Shown here: one piece after another, positions 1 through 5,049 of the stretch | Numbering within the stretch: the first letter of the stretch is position 1 | How the letters are laid out: every line of letters starts with the position of its first letter | DNA from: a bacterium | GTDB taxonomy: Bacteria; Patescibacteriota; Patescibacteriia; Buchananbacterales; UBA6539 | Length of the DNA: 5,049 nucleotides | Assembly (NCBI GenBank): GCA_023246815.1 | Contig: JAHFHR010000058.1 | Location: forward strand, 1 to 5,049 | Reading direction: 5' to 3' | Made by a program: the position numbers and the translations under genes | The notes under the pieces: model-generated | Database searches by the model: none | The model's input: only the letters and a program-made list of their open reading frames with translations | What the model was told of the DNA's origin: nothing

Positions 1-1108
1 CGCGTCGGTCTCGGGATGCTTTTTGTAATTTATGACTGACCTCTAGTGGTACTTCAATCAGTTTTTCGCGAAATACCGAATTGGTGAATGCTGGTACGTT
101 GTCAGTAACATACCCATACAGCATTGAAGATGGACCAACAAGTTTTCCCGTAAAGATAGCCGTGTTGACTGCGGTTTTGACGTAGTCCCCAAGTACGCAG
201 CCAAGAAACTGTTGGTCCGTTTCTAGGCCGGCCATTTTTACTTTGCCATAGGTATTTTTCATATTTGACGCAGTGGTTCCACCTCCAAGATTCACCCACT
301 CGCCAAGATATGAGTGCCCCAAAAAACCATAATGGGCTTTATTTGAGTATCCCTGGATCACGGTCGCTTCCACTTCTCCACCGATTTTACAGACTGGCCC
401 CAAGCAGGTGTTACCTTTAATCTCAGCATGCGAGCTAATGATGCAGCCAGGCCCAATAGAGAGAGGGCCTCGCAGCACTGTGTATGCTCGCACCGTAACG
501 TGATCAGCAATCACTATCGGTCCATGACTGGTGTCAAAAGTAACCGGCGTTTCAACAGTTACACTCGCGCCCACAAATACTTCAGGCTGCATTTCACTAA
601 GCCCCTGAGCCAGCTCCACAAGATTAGCTTTAAGTATCTGCTGATTAAACACCACAATATCCCAAACATTCTTAAATAGCACACACCGACTGTCGGCCAC
701 TGGAACTTTCTGTTCTTGAATAAACGCAACGATATTTTCTAATGACAGACGAACATAAATATCAAGGACGGTACTATACATCGCAACTACTCGATCCCCT
801 TCTTTAATAATAAAATCTTTGCCAGCTTCAATACTTTGAGCAAGCTGGCGAAGCGTTTGTATGTCAGGCACCACCGCCGCATTGAGAAACAGCACGGACT
901 TTTGAGCAGCATTAGTTAATTTATGATCACGCTCAACAAGCCGAACTAAGTGCTCACGGACAAAAAAATCAAATGAAGCCTCAGGGAATACTCGTCGGAG
1001 CGCTTCAAAGAGGGTCAGGCCCCCACAGCGAATGTCAAACGCCGCACGCGTCAAGGTAATTGGGTAAAGCTTGGTAATGTGTTGGTCTTCAAATAAAATG
1101 ATTTTCAT
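1..1108 (-). CDS. GlmU-like sugar nucleotidyltransferase / acyltransferase (alternative GlmU family), C-terminus cut by window edge
   Basis: 369 residues are visible from the ATG at 1108 down to the window edge, with no stop. The N-terminus (residues 1-35, starting MKIILFEDQH, with LTRAAFDIRCGGLTLFE at 19-35) matches the NTP_transf_4 type of sugar nucleotidyltransferase. The classical GlmU signature GxGTRM is absent. Residues about 176-335 form a left-handed beta-helix acyltransferase region with hexapeptide character (for example VIADHVTVRAYTVLRGPLSIGPG). The stretch YGFLGHSYLGEWVNLGGGT (260-278) followed by SNMKNTYGKVKM is the hallmark of the alternative GlmU family. NKAHYGFLG resembles SKAGHLTYLG of E. 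coli GlmU, so His259 may be the acetyltransferase base (inference). It starts 11 bp after glmS, which supports a role in UDP-GlcNAc synthesis from glucosamine-1-phosphate. Other sugar substrates cannot be excluded. No Shine-Dalgarno sequence precedes the ATG. Probably only a few tens of residues are missing. Confidence 0.88.
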   Translation of the reverse strand, partial: MKIILFEDQHITKLYPITLTRAAFDIRCGGLTLFEALRRVFPEASFDFFVREHLVRLVERDHKLTNAAQKSVLFLNAAVVPDIQTLRQLAQSIEAGKDFIIKEGDRVVAMYSTVLDIYVRLSLENIVAFIQEQKVPVADSRCVLFKNVWDIVVFNQQILKANLVELAQGLSEMQPEVFVGASVTVETPVTFDTSHGPIVIADHVTVRAYTVLRGPLSIGPGCIISSHAEIKGNTCLGPVCKIGGEVEATVIQGYSNKAHYGFLGHSYLGEWVNLGGGTTASNMKNTYGKVKMAGLETDQQFLGCVLGDYVKTAVNTAIFTGKLVGPSSMLYGYVTDNVPAFTNSVFREKLIEVPLEVSHKLQKASRDRR

Positions 1109-1119
1109 AGAATTATAGT

Positions 1120-2958
1120 TTATTCCACCGTAACCGATTTAGCAAGGTTACGTGGCCGGTCCACATCAAGCCCGAGCTTGGTGGCTATATGGTACGCAAA
1201 CAACTGCAGCGGCACTACCGCTAAAATTGGCGTTAACATTTCAAGCGTTTTTGGTATGTAGATTACATTATCAGCAATTTTGGCAATATCAGCATCGCCT
1301 TCAGTGGCAATGGCAATGACTCGGCCCTTGCGCGCTTTCACTTCTTCAATGTTTGAAACGTTTTTCTCATAAACACTGTCGTTGGGTACGATAAAGACGG
1401 TTGGAAAATCTTCATCAATCATCGCGATCGGTCCGTGTTTGAGCTCTCCAGAAGCACCACCTTCAGCGTGAATATAAGAAATTTCCTTGAGCTTAATTGC
1501 TCCTTCAAGTGCCAGTGGAAAATTATACTTACGACCAAGAAAGAAAAAATCCTGAAATCCTTTATACTGATCAGCAATAGCAACGACAGCGCCACTCTGC
1601 GCGAGAATTACTTCTACCTGCTCGGGAATCTTCAGTAGCGCTTCGGCAATCCGACCGCCCATGACGCTTGACATCTGACGCTGGCGTCCTAAAAGCAACG
1701 TTACGAGCGCAAGCACGGTGAGTTGTGACACAAATACTTTGGTTGAAGCAACACCGATCTCAGGTCCGGCATGATTGTAGACGCCCGCGTCGGTCTCTCG
1801 AGCAATGGTTGAACCAATGACGTTCACGATACCCAAGGTTAAAACTCCTTTTTCTTTTGCCTCCTTAACCGCGGCGAGCGTGTCGGCAGTTTCCCCCGAT
1901 TGCGACAAGACCAACACCGCATCGGTCTTTGGATTTAAAATTGGTTTTCGATAACGAAATTCCGAAGCAATAGCAACCTCGGTCGGAATACCAGCATACT
2001 CTTCAAGCATGTATTCACCAATCATCGCGGCGTAACTTGCCGTACCGCAGGCCACCAGCGTCAGCCGCTCAATGCTGCGCAGTCGCTCTTCAACACTAGC
2101 CAAGCCACCCAGTACCGCGCGACCATCTTCAACAATAATACGCCCACGCAGACTATTGCGCACGGTTTCAGGTTGCTCAAAAATTTCTTTAAGCATGAAA
2201 TGATCAAAGCCGCCCTTCTCCGCCTCCGCCAAATCCCATTCAATTTGCTCCACCTCTTTATCAATAACGGTGTCACTTTTTAAACTGGAAATAGTATATT
2301 CCACTCCTTTGATCACGGCCACCTCATTATCTTCAAGGGTGATGATCTGTGAAGTGTAATTTAAAATCGCCGACGGATCAGAGGCAATAATCAACTGGTC
2401 CGCTCCGACACCGATACGTAGCGGACTGGAGAGCCGAGCGGCCACCAGTGTTTCCGGTTCAGATTGTGCCATGACCACAATCGCGTATGCCCCCTTGACC
2501 AAGGTGAGTGACTTTTTAACCGCTCGCTCAAGGGTGCTGCCGGTTTTCAAGAACTTTGCAATCAAGTGCGCTAACACTTCCGTATCAGTGTCGCTACTAA
2601 AAACGCTGCCTTCTTTTTCTAGCTGCTGTTTGAGTGTTTTATAATTTTCAATAATGCCATTGTGCACGACAAATACATTCCCCTCACTATCGCTGTGCGG
2701 ATGAGCATTACGATCTGATGGCTCGCCGTGTGTTGCCCAACGAGTGTGCGCAATGCCAACTGGCCCCTCAAGCGGATGGCCGGCTAATAATTTTTCCAAT
2801 GCTGCGACGCGACCCTTTACCTTGAGGGCATCAATCTGACTGCCGTTCCACACCGCCATGCCGGCGGAGTCATACCCGCGGTATTCAAGACGCTTGAGTC
2901 CATCGAGTAAAATAGGGCTTGCTTGTTTTTTACCAATGTATCCAACGATACCACACAT
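1120..2958 (-). CDS. glmS: Glutamine--fructose-6-phosphate aminotransferase (isomerizing), GlmS
   Basis: Converts fructose-6-phosphate and glutamine to glucosamine-6-phosphate and glutamate, the entry step to UDP-GlcNAc; cytosolic, normally a dimer. The ATG at 2958 is chosen over the TTG at 2967 because it places the glutaminase nucleophile at Cys2 (MCGIVGYIG), which must become N-terminal. The 612-residue length is close to the E. coli enzyme (609). The class-II glutaminase domain (about 2-240) has HTRWATHG (71-78), HNG (99-101) and SSDTDTE (121-127). The first SIS domain (about 290-430) has CGTASYA (304-310) and the sugar-phosphate loop SQSGET (352-357). The second (about 460-600) has LEGAIKLKEISYIHAE (484-499) and GELKHGP (504-510). 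The C-terminal tail RPRNLAKSVTVE is intact, including the catalytic lysine (Lys606). The serine of the common CGTS motif is Ala here, a variant I believe also occurs elsewhere in the family. It lies 21 bp after the TrmB gene and 11 bp before the GlmU-like gene. No Shine-Dalgarno sequence is seen. Confidence 0.98.
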   Translation of the reverse strand: MCGIVGYIGKKQASPILLDGLKRLEYRGYDSAGMAVWNGSQIDALKVKGRVAALEKLLAGHPLEGPVGIAHTRWATHGEPSDRNAHPHSDSEGNVFVVHNGIIENYKTLKQQLEKEGSVFSSDTDTEVLAHLIAKFLKTGSTLERAVKKSLTLVKGAYAIVVMAQSEPETLVAARLSSPLRIGVGADQLIIASDPSAILNYTSQIITLEDNEVAVIKGVEYTISSLKSDTVIDKEVEQIEWDLAEAEKGGFDHFMLKEIFEQPETVRNSLRGRIIVEDGRAVLGGLASVEERLRSIERLTLVACGTASYAAMIGEYMLEEYAGIPTEVAIASEFRYRKPILNPKTDAVLVLSQSGETADTLAAVKEAKEKGVLTLGIVNVIGSTIARETDAGVYNHAGPEIGVASTKVFVSQLTVLALVTLLLGRQRQMSSVMGGRIAEALLKIPEQVEVILAQSGAVVAIADQYKGFQDFFFLGRKYNFPLALEGAIKLKEISYIHAEGGASGELKHGPIAMIDEDFPTVFIVPNDSVYEKNVSNIEEVKARKGRVIAIATEGDADIAKIADNVIYIPKTLEMLTPILAVVPLQLFAYHIATKLGLDVDRPRNLAKSVTVE

Positions 2959-2979
2959 AGTGTTCAAATTAAAAATTGT

Positions 2980-3714
2980 TTATAGCTTGTTCCAGACAAA
3001 CTCAAATAACATCTTCTGGGTTTGATAAATATTCACATCTTCAATAATCACGCCAATCGGTTTTTGATTTTGATCCACGGAGATCATCGCCACTTTACCC
3101 CCATAGATCAAGGTATACGTCGGTGAGCTCTCTTTACGGGTTAGCCACTTACGCTCATCAAGACCGCGTGTCTCACCACCAGGACCAAAGGAAATAACTT
3201 TCACATTGATGCCCGCGCTAATACGGTCTTTGGAGAACTCAGGGTAGGTATTGTATAAAAAACTTTTAATGGCTGAGGATGAGTAGACGTAGTATTCTTT
3301 ATCAGCTCGCTGACAGGCAGCAATGACATCTTGCAAAATTGTTTTGATGCCAGGATAGCCGTCGTAGAACTTAACTACTGGTTTCAACCCAGCATTGTCG
3401 TGCATGGATCGCAGCTGTGGGATAATACTATCAACTTCCGCTTTCATCCGTTCAAGCTGCTGCTTTTTTTGATTAAGTGTTTCTTTGAGCTGCTCGGGGT
3501 CTTCGGCAACAAAATACTGCTTCTTGTCTTTGTGGTAGTAGCTGGCCAGACCTGTATCAATCAACGAGCGCAGAATATCGTAGGTAGTTCCTCGATTAAT
3601 ATCTGCTGCTTCAGCAATACGGCGCACCGATGACGGGCCGAGTTTAAGACTAGCCAAGTAAACCTTGATCTCCTTATCACTAAGGCCAATTTTTTGCAGA
3701 ATTTGCTCTACCAT
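2980..3714 (-). CDS. TrmB-family winged helix-turn-helix transcriptional regulator
   Basis: A 244-residue protein starting MVEQILQKIGLSDKE. Residues about 5-70 are a TrmB-type winged helix: LSDKEIKVYLASLKLGPSSV, then IAEAADINRGTTYDILRSLI as the likely recognition region, then a wing with YYHKDKKQYFVAEDPEQL. Residues about 72-102 are rich in Lys, Glu, Gln and Leu and probably form a dimerising coiled coil. Residues 112-244 (VKFYDGYPGIKTIL, then SKDRISAGINVKVI and YGGKVAMISV, ending GVIIEDVNIYQTQKMLFEFVWNKL) resemble the effector-binding C-terminal part of TrmB-like proteins. The family usually senses sugars or sugar metabolites. The longer reading from a GTG at 3744 is rejected because that codon lies within the promoter and the homology begins at LLQKxGLSxKE. 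It is first in an operon with glmS, so it probably autoregulates and controls amino-sugar synthesis (inference). The ligand is unknown. Confidence 0.9.
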   Translation of the reverse strand: MVEQILQKIGLSDKEIKVYLASLKLGPSSVRRIAEAADINRGTTYDILRSLIDTGLASYYHKDKKQYFVAEDPEQLKETLNQKKQQLERMKAEVDSIIPQLRSMHDNAGLKPVVKFYDGYPGIKTILQDVIAACQRADKEYYVYSSSAIKSFLYNTYPEFSKDRISAGINVKVISFGPGGETRGLDERKWLTRKESSPTYTLIYGGKVAMISVDQNQKPIGVIIEDVNIYQTQKMLFEFVWNKL

Positions 3715-3735
3715 AGGAATATGAGGGATAAAAGC

Positions 3736-3763
3736 ATTGTACACTTTGTATTTTATTTGTCAA
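3736..3763 (-). promoter_or_regulatory. Sigma70-type promoter of the TrmB-glmS-GlmU-like operon
   Basis: On the minus strand a perfect -35 box TTGACA (3763-3758) is followed, after a 16-bp spacer, by TACAAT (3741-3736), five of six bases matching the -10 consensus. A run of eight A residues (3771-3764) directly upstream of the -35 box could serve as an UP element. The expected transcription start is about 3728-3730, giving a leader of only some 14-16 nucleotides before the ATG at 3714. That leaves no room for a riboswitch, and no Shine-Dalgarno sequence is present. Confidence 0.75.
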
Positions 3764-3780
3764 TTTTTTTTCTACACTTT
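3740..3780. repeat. Pair of direct 8-bp repeats around the promoter, possible operator
   Basis: TACACTTT (plus strand) occurs at 3740-3747 and again at 3773-3780, 33 bp apart, about three helical turns. One copy lies in the spacer and -10 region and the other just upstream of the A-tract and -35 box. A second short repeat, GGATAAA, occurs outside the pair at 3726-3732 and 3784-3790. This placement would suit a dimeric or tetrameric repressor such as the adjacent TrmB-type protein, but that role is inferred. In such AT-rich DNA the repeats could be chance. Confidence 0.35.
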
Positions 3781-3793
3781 TGTGGATAAATAC

Positions 3794-3821
3794 AAAAAAT
3801 AGCTTAATTAAGCTATTTTTT
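3794..3821 (-). terminator. Intrinsic terminator downstream of apgM (palindromic, potentially bidirectional)
   Basis: A perfect 28-bp palindrome with half-site AAAAAATAGCTTAA. The transcript would fold with up to 12 paired bases around an AAUU loop, and the 3' arm ends in six U residues. It starts 31 bp after the apgM stop codon and lies upstream of the next promoter, as expected for a terminator separating apgM from the TrmB operon. The stem has only two G-C pairs, so termination may be partial. The symmetry means it could work from either strand. Confidence 0.65.
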
Positions 3822-3852
3822 ATTTACCATACTGTATGAAAATTACCTGCAA

Positions 3853-5049
3853 TTATTCCCAATCTGGATGATACAGCTTTGACATGCCCAAAAAATCAAT
3901 AATAATGGGCATTAAATTCTTTCCCTGAATCATGTTGAGACGGCCCCGGCCGCACTCACGCTCAGAGTAGCCGCGGGTGTCATCAAGCCTAATCCCCCGA
4001 CCGCGAATGGTTACCGGCACTGGGTCAGCGGTGTGCATCTTGAGCTGACTTGAGGTGGTGTGATCAGCGGTAATGACCGTAAGAATATCAGTCCGCGCGA
4101 CTAATGGCTCAAGTGCTTGATCAATTTTTTCAATAAACTGTCGCTTAGCTTCATACTCCCCATCCTCAGCCAAACTGTCGGCCGCCTTGATGTGTACAAA
4201 AACAAAATCATACTGCTCCAACAGCTCAAGTGCTTTGATAATTTTAATCTTAATATTTGAATCAAACGTACCGGTCACGTGATCTTCGGGACTGAATTCA
4301 AATACATCCATGCCTAATGTTCGCGCGATGCCTCGGTACAATGGGCCAGCAGCTACTGCTACCGCGCGCAAATTATATTTTTCTTCAAAACTTGGCACAT
4401 TGGGCGCAAGCGTACCCGCACCACGAAAAAGCAACGTATTGGCTGGTAACTTTCCTGCGGCCTGGAGTTCGGCATTGAATTCAGCGGCCATCAATTTCTC
4501 GGTGGTAATCTGAGTAAATTTATTCAGCACGTTAGCGGTGAACTGCGCATCCGTTACACTAGCGGTGAACTGCGTCTCCGGTGTAGCATCAAACGGACGT
4601 ACCTGCAAACGAGGGGTACCAATCGCGTACGGATCCTGATCAGTAATGCGCGGACTCAGGCCTGGTCCTCGCAGTACCATACCAAGACGATGCCCCATGC
4701 CGGGACGAAGCATGAAACGGATTCCATCAATTTCAATGTCTCCTAACACGTCAATGATTGGTTGAGTTGAATCAATGCGTCCAGCTCGTCTATTCACCAC
4801 GTATCCGCGCGCATCAATCGTACCAGCGTTAACGCGATAGGCAATATCGCCTGGTCGAACCTCCATGTTAATTCCGGCGCACTCATACACTCCGCGACCA
4901 GCATACTGTTTTTTAATATCATACCCAAAAATTGAAAGATGGGCCGTATCGCTACCGGGGCGAATACCAACATCAATCGGGTACATTAAACCAGAAATGC
5001 CATCGGTGGCAATCGAATCAAGATTGGGAGTTTGTGCTGCTTCAAGCGG
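3853..5049 (-). CDS. apgM: 2,3-bisphosphoglycerate-independent phosphoglycerate mutase, archaeal type (ApgM), N-terminus cut by window edge
   Basis: Interconverts 3- and 2-phosphoglycerate in lower glycolysis and gluconeogenesis; cytosolic metalloenzyme of the alkaline phosphatase superfamily. 398 residues are visible. The frame stays open to the window edge through PLEAAQTPNLDSIATDGISG, which matches the family, so the ATG at 4986 is internal. Only about 20 N-terminal residues should be missing, including the first metal-binding Asp. PGSDTAHLSIFGYD (31-44 of the visible part) holds the phosphoserine nucleophile Ser33. LLFRGAG (206-212), ADHTTSSQLK (328-337) and MHTADPVPV (338-346) are family motifs, with Asp329, His330 and His339 as metal ligands. 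The usual DxxxH motif reads Asp291-SLA-Glu295 here, so His appears replaced by Glu. A nine-residue in-frame duplication lies at about 158-175. The protein ends LYHPDWE with a TAA stop, then a likely terminator. Its own promoter and upstream neighbours are outside the window. Confidence 0.95.
   Translation of the reverse strand, partial: PLEAAQTPNLDSIATDGISGLMYPIDVGIRPGSDTAHLSIFGYDIKKQYAGRGVYECAGINMEVRPGDIAYRVNAGTIDARGYVVNRRAGRIDSTQPIIDVLGDIEIDGIRFMLRPGMGHRLGMVLRGPGLSPRITDQDPYAIGTPRLQVRPFDATPETQFTASVTDAQFTANVLNKFTQITTEKLMAAEFNAELQAAGKLPANTLLFRGAGTLAPNVPSFEEKYNLRAVAVAAGPLYRGIARTLGMDVFEFSPEDHVTGTFDSNIKIKIIKALELLEQYDFVFVHIKAADSLAEDGEYEAKRQFIEKIDQALEPLVARTDILTVITADHTTSSQLKMHTADPVPVTIRGRGIRLDDTRGYSERECGRGRLNMIQGKNLMPIIIDFLGMSKLYHPDWE
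4528..4581 (-). repeat. 27-bp imperfect tandem duplication inside apgM
   Basis: Two adjacent 27-bp units (4528-4554 and 4555-4581) match at about 21 of 27 positions, including an identical 15-base core, TAGCGGTGAACTGCG, at 4533-4547 and 4560-4574. The unit is exactly nine codons and gives the protein repeat TQFTASVTD / AQFTANVLN. It sits just before the helix NVLNKFTQITTEKL, where I expect the family to have a single copy. The reading frame is kept, so the enzyme is probably functional. Confidence 0.7.

Noticed and set aside
428..679. Open frame of 83 codons on the plus strand.
   Set aside because: It lies antisense inside the well-supported GlmU-like gene, has low-complexity composition and no recognisable motif.
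1112..1117. A perfect TATAAT on the minus strand in the glmS to GlmU-like gap, suggesting an internal promoter.
   Set aside because: It lies only 3 bases before the ATG and has no TTGACA-like box at 16-18 bp, so transcription would start inside the gene; the 11-bp gap suits an operon.
1..1797. Shared 12-mer CGCGTCGGTCTC at 1-12 and 1786-1797.
   Set aside because: It falls in coding sequence of unrelated proteins, and one such match is expected by chance in 5 kb.
2956..2967. TTG start at 2967 giving three extra residues on GlmS.
   Set aside because: GlmS needs Cys directly after the initiator Met as its N-terminal nucleophile, which the ATG at 2958 provides.
2959..2979. Possible glmS ribozyme or riboswitch upstream of glmS.
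   Set aside because: Only 21 bp separate glmS from the preceding gene, far too little for the ribozyme, and no matching structure is seen at the operon leader.
3331..3633. Open frame of 100 codons on the plus strand.
   Set aside because: It is entirely antisense to the TrmB-family gene, whose helix-turn-helix and C-terminal motifs are clear; its translation resembles no family.
3781..3789. A perfect DnaA-box-like 9-mer (TTATCCACA on the minus strand) just upstream of the TrmB promoter.
   Set aside because: It is a single copy with no cluster, no AT-rich unwinding region and no dnaA or dnaN nearby, so chance or part of the repeat set is more likely than an origin.
4310..4513. Open frame of 67 codons on the plus strand, along with similar short frames at 1435-1638 (plus), 2061-2276 (minus), 102-299 (minus) and 4794-4976 (minus).
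   Set aside because: All overlap conserved genes in other frames and show no protein motif or start signal of their own.

Overview
The window is a compact, fully coding stretch with every recognisable gene on the minus strand, so transcription runs from high to low coordinates. Gaps within the gene cluster are 11 and 21 bp. The only real intergenic region, 3715-3852, is AT-rich and carries a terminator and a promoter. The gene content suggests an uncultivated bacterium of the Patescibacteria (candidate phyla radiation) or a similar lineage. It combines an archaeal-type cofactor-independent phosphoglycerate mutase, a TrmB-type winged-helix regulator, a bacterial GlmS and a GlmU-like protein of the alternative sugar nucleotidyltransferase family. 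The promoter is sigma70-like, and no ribosome binding site is visible before any of the three starts. This taxonomic call is inference; no marker gene is present. All three visible stop codons are TAA, and no gene shown needs TGA recoding.

Layout, in transcription order: (1) 5049-3853, apgM, glycolytic phosphoglycerate mutase, missing its first residues at the window edge. (2) 3821-3794, a perfect 28-bp palindrome with flanking A and T runs, a likely terminator for apgM. (3) 3763-3736, a strong sigma70-type promoter preceded by an A-tract, with short direct repeats around it that could be operators. (4) 3714-2980, a TrmB-family regulator. (5) 2958-1120, glmS, complete with all key residues. 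(6) 1108-1, a GlmU-like sugar nucleotidyltransferase/acyltransferase, cut by the window edge near its C-terminus.

The last three genes look like one transcription unit. GlmS makes glucosamine-6-phosphate from fructose-6-phosphate and glutamine. A phosphoglucosamine mutase encoded elsewhere would make glucosamine-1-phosphate. The GlmU-like protein would then complete UDP-GlcNAc synthesis for peptidoglycan or surface glycans. The first gene is a member of a sugar-sensing regulator family, so the simplest model is that it controls its own amino-sugar operon; no glmS riboswitch or ribozyme fits upstream of glmS. ApgM belongs to lower glycolysis and is separated by the terminator. No RNA gene, mobile element, CRISPR array or phage feature was seen. 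The most interesting points are the TrmB-glmS-alternative glmU arrangement with its repeat-flanked promoter, and an apparent His-to-Glu change at a metal-ligand position of ApgM.
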